Source: Virgisporangium ochraceum (lineage in GTDB: Bacteria; Actinomycetota; Actinomycetes; Mycobacteriales; Micromonosporaceae). From it: 64,000 nt of DNA. The notes under the pieces are model-generated. The model was not told the DNA's origin, made no database searches, and saw nothing but the letters and a program-made list of their open reading frames with translations. Numbering within the stretch: the stretch's first letter is position 1; each line of letters starts with the position of its first letter. The stretch is taken from the NCBI RefSeq assembly GCF_016863655.1, contig NZ_BOPH01000073.1, positions 1-64,000 of the forward strand. Direction: 5' to 3'. Position numbers and translations under genes: made by a program. This document shows positions 1 to 7,213 of the stretch, one piece after another.

Positions 1-228
1 CCCGCCGCTCCAGTGGCGGGTGAGGTCGGCGTCGGCCTCGGTGACGCGGCCCTCGCCGAGCACCGGGCCGGTGATCTCCGTCAGCGAGTGCGGCAGCAGC
101 ACCAGCGGCTGCGCCGGCGCGCGCAGCACCGTCGACTTGTATCCCGGCCACAGCAGCGGCGGATGAACGGTTCCGTCGTCGCGCCGGTACCCCTGTATCC
201 GGTACTCCTGCACCCCGTGATCCTGCAT
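1..228 (-). CDS. pcaH: Protocatechuate 3,4-dioxygenase beta subunit (5' part, cut by window edge)
   Basis: Only the first 76 codons are inside the window; the gene runs off the left edge. The start ATG overlaps the pcaJ stop as ATGA, so the genes are translationally coupled. The visible N-terminus carries the family signature PPLLWPGYKSTVLRAP followed by PLVLLP and LTEITGP, typical of the beta chain of the non-heme iron intradiol dioxygenase. The enzyme opens protocatechuate to beta-carboxy-cis,cis-muconate in the cytoplasm. The iron ligands lie in the missing C-terminal part. Position after pcaI and pcaJ supports the assignment; pcaG would be expected next, outside the window. Confidence 0.9.
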   Translation of the reverse strand, partial: MQDHGVQEYRIQGYRRDDGTVHPPLLWPGYKSTVLRAPAQPLVLLPHSLTEITGPVLGEGRVTEADADLTRHWSGG

Positions 229-998
229 CAGGTTGCCTCCAACTCCCGGAGAACGGCCAGTTCGGTGTCGCTCGGCGGTTCGGTGGTCCCCAAGTCTGCG
301 GCGACCCGGAGCGGCCAGCCAGTCCTCTTCAGAGCGATCTCGGGATCCACCCCCGGGTGGATGCGCGTGAGCGTCAGCTCGCACGAGGATGGGTCCGGCT
401 CCAGGACGCCGAGGTCGGTGATCACCCGCACCGGTCCGCGTCCGGTGAGCCCCAACCGTTCCCGGGTACCCGGGCCGTCGCCGTACCCCACGGAGGTGAT
501 GAAGTCGAGCCGCTCCACGAACGTCCGCAGCGACTGCTGCACCACCACGATCACCTCGCGGCACGACGCGGCGATCTCCGGTGCGCCGCCGGCACCGGGC
601 AGCCGTACCGACGGGTCGGCGTAGTCACCGATCACCGTGGTGTTGATGTTGGCGAACCGGTCGATCTGCGCGGCGCCGAGGAACCCGATGTCGATGCGGC
701 CGGGCTGCAACCAGTAGTTGAAGATCTCCGGTACCGATACCACCGAGTCGGCCGTCTCGGCGAGGATGCCGTCGCCGATCGACAGCGGCAGCCTGTCGGG
801 CTTGGCGCCGATCGTGCCCGACTCGTAGATGAGCACCAGGTCGGGCGCCGAGGTGCGGCGGGCGAGGTTGGCCGCCGCGCTCGGGCGGCCGATGCCGACG
901 AAGCACCGGGCGCCGTTCCGCAACGCCCGCGCGGCCTCGATCGTCATCATCTCGGCCGAGGTCCACGCGGGAGACGACGAGGGCTGGAGGGAGGTCAC
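228..998 (-). CDS. pcaJ: 3-oxoadipate CoA-transferase, subunit B
   Basis: Beta chain of the succinyl-CoA:3-oxoadipate CoA-transferase, which activates beta-ketoadipate before thiolytic cleavage to succinyl-CoA and acetyl-CoA. I chose the GTG start at 998 because it forms a GTGA overlap with the pcaI stop (256 aa); an ATG at 1013 would overlap pcaI by 19 nt. The motif LVLIYESGTIGAKP (about residues 55-67) carries the Glu (about 59) expected to form the glutamyl-CoA thioester. CFVGIGRPSAAANLAR and GFLGAAQIDRFANINTTVIG match the CatJ/PcaJ type known from Pseudomonas rather than the steroid-ring IpdB type. It is followed by pcaH with an ATGA overlap. Confidence 0.92.
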   Translation of the reverse strand: MTSLQPSSSPAWTSAEMMTIEAARALRNGARCFVGIGRPSAAANLARRTSAPDLVLIYESGTIGAKPDRLPLSIGDGILAETADSVVSVPEIFNYWLQPGRIDIGFLGAAQIDRFANINTTVIGDYADPSVRLPGAGGAPEIAASCREVIVVVQQSLRTFVERLDFITSVGYGDGPGTRERLGLTGRGPVRVITDLGVLEPDPSSCELTLTRIHPGVDPEIALKRTGWPLRVAADLGTTEPPSDTELAVLRELEAT

Positions 999-1789
999 AG
1001 CGTCTTCAGCCATTCCGTGAAAGCGTCGCGGTCGCGGCTGATCGCGTCCCACTCCTGGTAGTAGGCGTTGTCGCGCTCGTAGTAGCCCAGCGCGTAGCTC
1101 GGGTGCGCCCCGCGGGGCACGGCGGCCACGTACGTGGTGATCCACGAGGGCAGGGTCACGGCACCGGGCAGCGGGGTCAGTTCCGGCACGATCTCCTCGA
1201 CCGTCACCAGGGAGGCCCTCGACGCGAGAACGACCTCCTTCTGCACCCCCGTGATGCCCCACATCTGCACGTTTCCGGCCGGGTCGGCGCGCTGGGCGTG
1301 GATGATCCCGACGTCGGGGTTGACCGCGGGAACGGCGGTGAGCACCTCGCCGGTGAACGGGCAGGTGATCGGCCTGATGGTGCCGGTGTGCCGCTCCAGA
1401 TCGGTCCCCTTGTAGCCGCGGAGCACAGCGAACGGCAGGCCGGCCGCACCGGCGGCGAACCTGTTGGCCATGCCGGCGTGGCTGTGCTCCTCGATCTCCA
1501 GGGGCACCGGCCAGCCGCGCTGGACGGCGTCGCGGAACCGGTGCAGCGAACCGACCCCCGGGTTGCCGGCCCAGGAGAACACGAGCTTGCGTGCGCAGCC
1601 CGCGCCGATGAGCTGGTCGTAGACGATGTCGGGGGTCATGCGGATCAGCGTGAGGTCGCGCCGGCCCTGCCGGATGATCTCGTGACCGGCGGCTACCGGG
1701 ATCAGGTGCGTGAAACCCTCGAGCGCGACGGTCGCGCCGTCGGTGACGAGCGTCGCGACGGCGTGTTCGAGCGTGGTGACCTCACCCAT
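995..1789 (-). CDS. pcaI: 3-oxoadipate CoA-transferase, subunit A
   Basis: Alpha chain of 3-oxoadipate CoA-transferase, 264 aa from the ATG at 1789. The reading frame stays open upstream, but the homologous N-terminus (GEVTTLEHAVATLV, then VALEGFTHLIP) begins here. FSWAGNPGVGSLHRFRDAVQ and CPFTGEVLTAVPAVNPDVGI are strongly CatI/PcaI-like. It is first gene of the visible pcaI-pcaJ-pcaH unit, and its stop overlaps the pcaJ start. A GGAGG lies 13 nt before the ATG, somewhat far. An inverted repeat 30 nt upstream may be an operator. Steroid-degradation IpdA is a related family, but the neighbouring pcaH decides for the beta-ketoadipate role. Confidence 0.92.
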   Translation of the reverse strand: MGEVTTLEHAVATLVTDGATVALEGFTHLIPVAAGHEIIRQGRRDLTLIRMTPDIVYDQLIGAGCARKLVFSWAGNPGVGSLHRFRDAVQRGWPVPLEIEEHSHAGMANRFAAGAAGLPFAVLRGYKGTDLERHTGTIRPITCPFTGEVLTAVPAVNPDVGIIHAQRADPAGNVQMWGITGVQKEVVLASRASLVTVEEIVPELTPLPGAVTLPSWITTYVAAVPRGAHPSYALGYYERDNAYYQEWDAISRDRDAFTEWLKTL

Positions 1790-1818
1790 CGCGGCCTGTC
1801 TGCCTCCGGCGCCAGTTG

Positions 1819-1843
1819 TGCGTATCCCGAACGGTAGTACGCA
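1819..1843. promoter_or_regulatory. Candidate operator upstream of pcaI
   Basis: TGCGTA and TACGCA form a 6-bp inverted repeat with a 13-bp spacer, flanked by TTG and AA, 30 nt upstream of the pcaI start. pca operons are usually controlled by IclR- or MarR-type regulators that bind such dyads. The regulator is not in the window, so this is inference. Confidence 0.4.
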
Positions 1844-1961
1844 AGGCGAACCTACGGCGATCGCGTCGGGGCTGTCAACGTGCCGTTTAGCGCGCAACGT
1901 CTCTCGGGTATCAACCTGCCGCCCCAACACCCCCGGATCTACTACGTGACAGGAGCTTGCA

Positions 1962-2171
1962 ATGCGTGCGGGATCGATAGGCGGCGTGATCGTTCTGATT
2001 TGGCTGATCATCGGCGCGATCGCCGCCGGGCAGCGTGGGTACTTCGCCGACGACGAGGCGACGAGCTGCGCCGAGGTGGGTACGGTCGCCGTCACCATCG
2101 TGGCCGGGCCGCTGAACTACGTCGGCGCCAACCCGAAGGTCGACTGCGACGTCCCCGAACCGTCGCAGTGA
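1962..2171 (+). CDS. Small single-pass membrane protein, unknown function
   Basis: A 69-aa protein with one N-terminal hydrophobic helix (about residues 6-24, GGVIVLIWLIIGAIAAGQR), then a short acidic outside or periplasmic tail containing two cysteines (about 36 and 62). ACAGGAGCTTGCA before the ATG provides a good AGGAG ribosome site, which supports expression. It sits between the divergent pca operon and a hydrolase, and is followed 5 nt later by a strong hairpin, so it looks monocistronic. I do not recognise the family. The cysteines could form a disulfide after export, by inference. Confidence 0.7.
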   Translation: MRAGSIGGVIVLIWLIIGAIAAGQRGYFADDEATSCAEVGTVAVTIVAGPLNYVGANPKVDCDVPEPSQ

Positions 2172-2176
2172 GTCCG

Positions 2177-2220
2177 GTCGCGCCGCCCCCGTGCCGCGCA
2201 CCGGCGCGGGGCGGCGCGAC
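2177..2220 (+). terminator. Hairpin terminator after the small membrane protein gene
   Basis: A perfect 13-bp stem (GTCGCGCCGCCCC at 2177-2189 pairs with 2208-2220) with an 18-nt loop starts 5 nt after the stop codon. There is no T-tract, as is usual in high-G+C actinomycetes. Confidence 0.75.
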
Positions 2221-2286
2221 AGTCCGGTAGCCCGATGACAGCGCGCCGGGGGCGCGGCGACAGCGCCCCGCGCCAGCCTTGCGCGC

Positions 2287-3138
2287 ATGGCAACCCCACA
2301 ACGAGCAAACCTGGAACGGCACGGCGTCCGCATCGCCTATGAGCGCACCGGCGCCGCCGAAGGCACTCCCCTGGCCCTCCTACCGGCCTGGATGATCACC
2401 ACCAGGCGGCTCTGGGCCGCCCAGGTCGAGCACCTCGCCGACCGGCATCCCCTGATCCTCCACGACGCCCGCGGCAGCGGCGGCTCCGACCGCCCGACCG
2501 ACCCCGCGGCCTACGCCCTCCCCGAACTGGTCGCCGACGCCGTGGCCGTGCTCGACGCCACCGGCACCGGGCGCGCGGTCCTGGTGGGCCACTCCTTCGG
2601 TGGGCTCGTCGCCTACCTCACCGCCGTCCTGCACCCCGACCGGGTCGCCGGTCTCGTGCTCATCGCACCGACCATCGACGTCGCCGGCGGCGAGCCGACC
2701 CCGCTGCAGACCGCGATTGCCACGTTCGACGGCGAGCCGGCCGGCACCGGCGGCTGGAGCCGTTACAACCGCGGGGCCTGGCGCACCGACTTCCCCGGCT
2801 TCGTCCGCTGGTTCACCGAAACCGCCCTCGGCGCGGAGGCGGACGGCGAACAACGCGCCGCCGCCCTGCTCGACGGGCTGGGCACCACCCCCGAGGTGCT
2901 CGCGGCCACCGTCGCCGCGCGGTCACGGAAGGCCCTGACCGGCCGGCCGCCGCGGTGCCCGGCCCTGATCGTCCACGGCGACCGGGACGCGATCAACCCG
3001 ACCGCGTGGAGCGCCGCCCTCGCCGCCCTCCTCGACGCCCCGTACGAGGTGCTGCCCGGCGCCGGCCACACGCCGCAGGTCACCCGCGCCGCCGAGACCG
3101 CGCACCTCATCGAGACGTTCCTGAAGGAGCTGGCATGA
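2287..3138 (+). CDS. Alpha/beta-fold hydrolase
   Basis: A 283-aa cytoplasmic alpha/beta hydrolase (Abhydrolase_1 type). The nucleophile elbow GHSFGG at about 101-106 places Ser103. An oxyanion strand lies near residues 30-34. HGDRDAIN (about 230-237) holds the acid and AGHTPQ (about 259-264) the catalytic His261. The substrate cannot be read from the sequence; esterases, lactonases and haloperoxidase-like enzymes share this layout. Its stop overlaps the next gene's ATG (ATGA), so it is co-translated with a methyltransferase. Immediately downstream lies a SARP regulator that itself carries an alpha/beta hydrolase domain. Confidence 0.88.
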   Translation: MATPQRANLERHGVRIAYERTGAAEGTPLALLPAWMITTRRLWAAQVEHLADRHPLILHDARGSGGSDRPTDPAAYALPELVADAVAVLDATGTGRAVLVGHSFGGLVAYLTAVLHPDRVAGLVLIAPTIDVAGGEPTPLQTAIATFDGEPAGTGGWSRYNRGAWRTDFPGFVRWFTETALGAEADGEQRAAALLDGLGTTPEVLAATVAARSRKALTGRPPRCPALIVHGDRDAINPTAWSAALAALLDAPYEVLPGAGHTPQVTRAAETAHLIETFLKELA

Positions 3139-3752
3139 ACAACCCGGTGCGCGGCCGGCTCAACGCGGCAATCCTCGCCGCCGCCCGCGGCTACGACCAC
3201 TTCCTGTCCGGCCAGCGCAAACGCACGCTGTTCGCCGCCCTTCCCGACACCGTCGTCGAGATCGGGCCGGGCACCGGTACCAACTTCCGCTACTACCGCC
3301 CGGGAACCACGGTGGTCGCGATCGAACCCAACCCGCACATGCACACAAGGCTGAGACGGGCGGCCCGCCGGCACGGCGTCACCCTGGAGCTCCGCGCGGA
3401 GAGCGCCGAGCGCACCGGCCTCGCCGACGCCAGCACCGACGTCGTGGTGAGCACGCTGGTGCTGTGCACGGTGCCCGACCAGGCCGCGACGCTCGCCGAG
3501 ATCGCGCGCGTGCTGCGTCCCGGCGGCCGGCTGGTGTTCCTCGAACACGTGCGCGTCGACGGCTGGTACGGCGCGGTCCAGAAGGCCGTCGAACGGCCGT
3601 GGCGCTGGCTGTTCGAGGGCTGCGACGTGCACCGGGACACCGCCGAGGCGCTCCACAAGGCCGGGTTCGCCGACCTGACCGTCGAGCGGTACCGGGTCCG
3701 TTCGGTGCTGCTGCCGATCAATCCGCAGATCGCCGGGTGGGCCGTACGCTGA
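3135..3752 (+). CDS. Class I SAM-dependent methyltransferase
   Basis: 205 aa from the ATG in the ATGA overlap with the preceding hydrolase. Motif I VEIGPGTGTN lies at about 41-50, an acidic residue ends the second strand (VVAIEPN), and VLRPGGRLVFLEHV is the post-II motif of UbiE/Methyltransf_11 enzymes. The C-terminal half (QKAVERPWRWLFEGCDVHRDT) resembles the small METTL7-like or phospholipid methyltransferase group. The substrate is unknown. Coupling to the hydrolase suggests a two-step modification of one small molecule. The downstream SARP fusion could control or sense that step, which is inference. Confidence 0.85.
   Translation: MNNPVRGRLNAAILAAARGYDHFLSGQRKRTLFAALPDTVVEIGPGTGTNFRYYRPGTTVVAIEPNPHMHTRLRRAARRHGVTLELRAESAERTGLADASTDVVVSTLVLCTVPDQAATLAEIARVLRPGGRLVFLEHVRVDGWYGAVQKAVERPWRWLFEGCDVHRDTAEALHKAGFADLTVERYRVRSVLLPINPQIAGWAVR
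3745..3750 (+). promoter_or_regulatory. Probable leaderless -10 element of the SARP-hydrolase gene
   Basis: TACGCT fits TANNNT and ends 6 nt before the ATG at 3757, the spacing of leaderless actinobacterial promoters. It overlaps the last codons and stop of the methyltransferase gene. Confidence 0.5.
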
Positions 3753-3756
3753 TGCG

Positions 3757-5301
3757 ATGTTCCGGGTGCTGGGCGCCGTCGAGGCCGAGGGTCCCGACGG
3801 CGCACCGGTGCCGCTCGGCGAGCGGCAACGCGCGCTGCTCGCTAGCCTGCTCGCCCGCGCGGGCACGGTGGTGTCCGTCGACGAGCTGACCACCCTGATG
3901 TGGCCCGACCGGCAGCCGGCGGACCCCGCGGCGGCGCTGCAGAACCAGGTCTCGCGGCTGCGGCGGGCGCTGCCCCGGGCCGCGCTGCGCACCAGGCCGC
4001 CCGGCTACCTGCTGGAGGTCGGCGACGACCTCGACGCGAACCGGTTCACCGCGCTGCTCGCGGCCGCCGCCGGGGTCGAGGCCGCCCGCGCCGCCGAGCT
4101 GGTCGCGTCGGCGCTGTCGCTGTGGCGGGGACGCGCGTACGCCGGCTTCGCCGACGGTCCGGTCGCCCGGTTCGAGGCGATCCGGTTGGACGAGGCGCGC
4201 CTGCACGCCGTGGAGGACCTCCACCGCCACCTGCTCGACGCCGGCCGGGCCGAGGAGGCGCTGCCGGCGCTGGAGGCGTTCGTCGGCGAGCACCCGCTGC
4301 GCGAGCGGGCCCGGGAGACGCTCATGCGGGTCCTCTACGCCACCGGCCGGCACGCCGACGCACTGCGCACCTACGCCGAGTACGAGAAGCGGCTCGGCGA
4401 CGAGCTGGGCCTCACCCCGGCGGCCGGCATCGCGCGTCTCCAGGTGGAGATCCTCCGCCACGACCTCGGAGCACCGGCACCGCCGGCGCTGAGCGCGCTG
4501 CGGGCCCGCTACGTGACCGTTCCCCGAGGTCCGCGGATCGCCGTCGCGACGCTCGGAGCGGGACCGCCGCTGGTGGCGCTGCCGGGGTGGGTGTCGAGCA
4601 TCGAGGTGATCGCGTCCGGGCGCGACCCGCGGTCGTCGCTGCTGCAGGAGCTGGTCGGGCGGTGCGCCGTGACCCTGTACGACCGGCACGGCACCGGCCT
4701 GTCCCGCGGCCCCGTCACCGACTTCGGGTTCGACGCCACCGTCGACGAACTCGAGGCGGTGGTGTGCCATCTGGGTACGCCGGTCGGCCTGCTCGCGATG
4801 TCGCAGGCGGGACCGGTGGCGATCGCGCTCGCGGCCCGCCGGCCCGACCTGGTGCGCCGGCTGGTGTTCCTCGGCACCTACGCCGACGGCACGGCGGTGT
4901 TCACCCGTCCCGATCTCAACGCGGCCCTGGTGGCGATGGTCCGCAGCCACTGGGGCCTGGGGTCGACGCTGTTCGCGGGGCTGTACCGGCCCGAGGCCAC
5001 CGAGGAGGCCGCGCACCACCTCGGCATGGTGCTGCGCGACTCGGCCGACCGCGACGTCGCCGCCGGCTACCTGGAGGCGGTCTACGACGTCGACGTCACC
5101 GACCTGCTGCCGTCGGTGGTCGCGCCGTCGCTCGTGGTGCACTACCGGGGTGACCGGCTGGTGCCGTTCGAGGGCGGCCGGCAGCTGGCCCGCAGCCTGC
5201 CCGACGCCGTGCTGGTGCCCCTGGAGGGCCGGTTCCACCTGCCCGACGCCCGTGACCTGGGCCGCGTCGTCGACGAGATCGCTGAGTTTCTCCACAGCTG
5301 A
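3757..5301 (+). CDS. SARP-family transcriptional activator fused to an alpha/beta hydrolase domain
   Basis: 514 aa with two parts. Residues about 1-90 are an OmpR-type winged helix (LGERQRALLASLLARAG, LQNQVSRLRRAL, RPPGYLLEV) and about 95-235 a bacterial transcriptional activation domain (BTAD), together the DNA-binding half of SARP/AfsR activators. Instead of the NB-ARC ATPase of AfsR, residues about 250-514 form an alpha/beta hydrolase. It has a candidate triad of Ser349 (LLAMSQAGP), Asp466 (HYRGDRLVPF) and His494 (GRFHLPD), though the elbow is A-M-S-Q-A rather than G-x-S-x-G. The hydrolase half may be an enzyme or a ligand sensor, as in RsbQ or strigolactone receptors; that is inference. 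A -10 hexamer 6 nt before the ATG suggests a leaderless transcript. Confidence 0.88.
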   Translation: MFRVLGAVEAEGPDGAPVPLGERQRALLASLLARAGTVVSVDELTTLMWPDRQPADPAAALQNQVSRLRRALPRAALRTRPPGYLLEVGDDLDANRFTALLAAAAGVEAARAAELVASALSLWRGRAYAGFADGPVARFEAIRLDEARLHAVEDLHRHLLDAGRAEEALPALEAFVGEHPLRERARETLMRVLYATGRHADALRTYAEYEKRLGDELGLTPAAGIARLQVEILRHDLGAPAPPALSALRARYVTVPRGPRIAVATLGAGPPLVALPGWVSSIEVIASGRDPRSSLLQELVGRCAVTLYDRHGTGLSRGPVTDFGFDATVDELEAVVCHLGTPVGLLAMSQAGPVAIALAARRPDLVRRLVFLGTYADGTAVFTRPDLNAALVAMVRSHWGLGSTLFAGLYRPEATEEAAHHLGMVLRDSADRDVAAGYLEAVYDVDVTDLLPSVVAPSLVVHYRGDRLVPFEGGRQLARSLPDAVLVPLEGRFHLPDARDLGRVVDEIAEFLHS

Positions 5302-5400
5302 TATCCGGGGCTTCCCCGATGGCAGGGGTTGCGCCCACGCGGGACTCTGGAACCCGCGGGCGGGCCAGCAGGGGCGTCCGCGCAGTGAAGGGGGATCCCG

Positions 5401-5649
5401 ATGGGGAACGCCGTAAAGCTCATCGCCTGGCTGGTGCTGCCGATCGCCGGCCTGGTCGCGCTCGGGGCGCTGGCCATCTGGTTGTTCCAGGCGCTGATGG
5501 GCGTCCTGGTGTACCTGCTCGTCGGCATCGCGGTCGCCGCCGGCGGCGCGTACCTGTACCAGAAGGCGAAGCGGGCCGTCGGGCCCGGCACGCGCACCCG
5601 GATGCGCCTCGACGCCGCCGCCGAGACCTACCGCCAGCGCAACCACTGA
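5401..5649 (+). CDS. Small two-pass membrane protein, unknown function
   Basis: 82 aa. Two hydrophobic helices (about residues 6-28 and 32-52) are followed by a basic cytoplasmic tail (YQKAKRAVGPGTRTRMR). AAGGGGGATCCCG before the ATG gives a good ribosome site. The roughly 100 bp before it hold no gene. The family is not recognised. The two helices with a positively charged tail suggest an inner-membrane hairpin, and nothing in the context gives a role. Confidence 0.7.
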   Translation: MGNAVKLIAWLVLPIAGLVALGALAIWLFQALMGVLVYLLVGIAVAAGGAYLYQKAKRAVGPGTRTRMRLDAAAETYRQRNH

Positions 5650-5654
5650 CGTCG

Positions 5655-5660
5655 TAGGGT
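5655..5660 (+). promoter_or_regulatory. Probable leaderless -10 element of the NmrA-like gene
   Basis: TAGGGT ends 6 nt before the ATG at 5667, and no ribosome site is visible. Confidence 0.5.
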
Positions 5661-5666
5661 CGGCGC

Positions 5667-6500
5667 ATGACCAGTGCGCCGACGCTCGCCATCACCGGAT
5701 CGACAGGCCGGCTGGGTGGCCGCGTGGTCCGGCTCCTCGACGGCGTCCCGCGGCGGCTGGTCGTCCGCGACGCCGCACGGGCGCCGGCCCTCGCCGGCTG
5801 CGAGACCGCTGTCGCCACCTACGACGACGGCGCCGCGGTGCGGGCCGCGCTCACCGGGGTCGAGACGGTGTTCATGGTGTCCGGCGCCGAGCATCCCGAG
5901 CGGGTCGCCCAGCACCGCTCCTTCGTCGACGCGGCCGCCGCCGCGGGCGTCTCGCACCTGGTCTACACCTCGTTCTACGGCGCGTCGCCGACCGCGACGT
6001 TCACGCTCGCCCGCGACCACCACGCCACCGAGGAGCACATCCGGGCCAGCGGCCTGGCGTTCACGTTCCTGCGCGACAACCTCTACGCCGACTTCTTCCC
6101 GCTGATGGCCGACGAGCAGGGCGTGATCCGCGGCCCGGCCGGCGACGGTCGGGTGGCGGCGGTCGCGATGGACGACATCGCCGCGGTGGCCGCGGAGGTG
6201 CTCAGGAACCCGGCGCCACACGCCGGCGCGACCTACGACCTCACCGGCCCGGTGCCGCTCACCCTGCACGAGGTCGCGGAGATCATCACCGCGTCCGGCC
6301 GGAAGGTGCGCTACGTGCCGGAGACGATCGAGGAGGCGTACGCGTCGCGGGCGGTGTACGGCGCGCCGCCCTGGCAGGTCGACGCGTGGGTCAGCACGTA
6401 CACGGCGATCGCGTCGGGTGAGCTGGCCGCGGTGAGCGACGCGGTCCCCCGGCTCCTCGGCCGGCCCGCCTTGACGCTCGCTGCCACCCTGTCGGGGTGA
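5667..6500 (+). CDS. NmrA-like NAD(P)-binding oxidoreductase or redox sensor
   Basis: 277 aa. The N-terminal dinucleotide-binding loop ITGSTGRLGGRV (about 9-20), the middle part (VSGAEHPERVAQHRSFVDAA, HLVYTSFYGAS) and the truncated atypical-SDR length place it with NmrA/QorB-type proteins. These reduce quinones or act as NAD(P)H-responsive regulators. The classical SDR YxxxK pair is not evident in normal context. A leaderless -10 precedes the ATG. The stop overlaps the GTG of the SanA-like gene (GTGA), so the two are co-translated. The substrate is unknown. Confidence 0.85.
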   Translation: MTSAPTLAITGSTGRLGGRVVRLLDGVPRRLVVRDAARAPALAGCETAVATYDDGAAVRAALTGVETVFMVSGAEHPERVAQHRSFVDAAAAAGVSHLVYTSFYGASPTATFTLARDHHATEEHIRASGLAFTFLRDNLYADFFPLMADEQGVIRGPAGDGRVAAVAMDDIAAVAAEVLRNPAPHAGATYDLTGPVPLTLHEVAEIITASGRKVRYVPETIEEAYASRAVYGAPPWQVDAWVSTYTAIASGELAAVSDAVPRLLGRPALTLAATLSG

Positions 6501-7168
6501 CCACACTGCGCGTCTGGCTTCTGCGGGCCGTGCGCCTGTCGATCGCCGGCGCGCTGGCCGCCGTCGCCCTCACCGGTGCGAGCGTGGCCTGGCTGCGGTC
6601 GGGCACCGACGCCTACATCTTCGGCGAGGGTGACGTGCCCGAGGCGCCGGTCGCCCTGGTGCTGGGGGCCCAGGTGTACAGCACCGGCGTCCCCTCGCCG
6701 TTTCTCGAGGCCCGGCTCGCGATCGCGCAGCGGTTGCTGGAGACCGGCAAGGTGAAGGCGATCCTGGTCTCCGGCGACCACCGCGCGTGGCGCTACGACG
6801 AGCCCGGCGCGATGCTGCGCTGGCTCAGCGACCACGGCGTGCCCCGCACCAAGATCGCGATGGACCACGCCGGCTTCGACACCTACGACTCCTGCGTGCG
6901 CGCGGTGAAGGTGTTCGGGGTGCGCAAGGCGATCGTGGTGACCCAGACGTACCACCTCCCCCGCGCCGTGACCCTGTGCCGCCGCGTCGGCGTCGACACC
7001 TACGGCGTCGGCGACGAGAGCGTCAAGCAGTTCCGCAGGCCGTGGCTGATCAGCTCGAACCGCGAGCACGGCGCGTGCGTCAAGGCCGTGGTCGACCTGG
7101 TCAGCGGCCGTGACCCGGTCTTCCTCGGCAGGCGCGAGACGACCGTCGACGAGGCGGTCCGGGCGTAG
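6497..7168 (+). CDS. SanA/YdcF-family (DUF218) membrane-anchored protein
   Basis: 223 aa, GTG start inside a GTGA overlap with the previous gene. One N-terminal hydrophobic helix (about 12-34) is followed by an extracytoplasmic DUF218 domain. ALVLGAQVYSTGVPSPFLEARL (about 53-74), ILVSGDHRAWRYDE, and TYDSCVRAVKVFGVRKAIVVTQ with PRAVTLCRRVGVD are typical of SanA (vancomycin high-temperature exclusion) proteins. The family is linked to envelope barrier function, but the reaction is not settled. The TAG stop lies inside the padR operator, so transcription through this gene crosses that site. Confidence 0.88.
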   Translation: MTTLRVWLLRAVRLSIAGALAAVALTGASVAWLRSGTDAYIFGEGDVPEAPVALVLGAQVYSTGVPSPFLEARLAIAQRLLETGKVKAILVSGDHRAWRYDEPGAMLRWLSDHGVPRTKIAMDHAGFDTYDSCVRAVKVFGVRKAIVVTQTYHLPRAVTLCRRVGVDTYGVGDESVKQFRRPWLISSNREHGACVKAVVDLVSGRDPVFLGRRETTVDEAVRA

Positions 7169-7202
7169 CAACCAAGTTGCTACGGTAGCAACCCGGTTGC
7201 TA
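7165..7202. promoter_or_regulatory. Double palindromic operator upstream of padR
   Basis: GTAGCAAC (7165-7172) and GTTGCTAC (7176-7183) form a perfect 8-bp dyad with a 3-bp spacer. TAGCAAC (7186-7192) and GTTGCTA (7196-7202) form a second perfect 7-bp dyad. Centres are 20 bp apart, two helix turns, so dimers would bind the same DNA face. The second dyad overlaps the proposed padR -10. Autoregulation by PadR is inference. Confidence 0.75.
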
Positions 7203-7206
7203 GCCT
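7201..7206 (+). promoter_or_regulatory. Probable leaderless -10 element of padR
   Basis: TAGCCT ends 7 nt before the padR ATG, and no Shine-Dalgarno sequence is visible. Its first two bases belong to the second operator dyad. Confidence 0.5.
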
Positions 7207-7213
7207 CTCCGGC

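Noticed and set aside
228-1789. IpdA/IpdB (steroid ring) CoA-transferase pair
   Set aside because: The segments EGFTHLIP, GNPGVGSLHR and IYESGTIGAKP match CatI/CatJ-type 3-oxoadipate CoA-transferase, and the adjacent pcaH settles the pathway.
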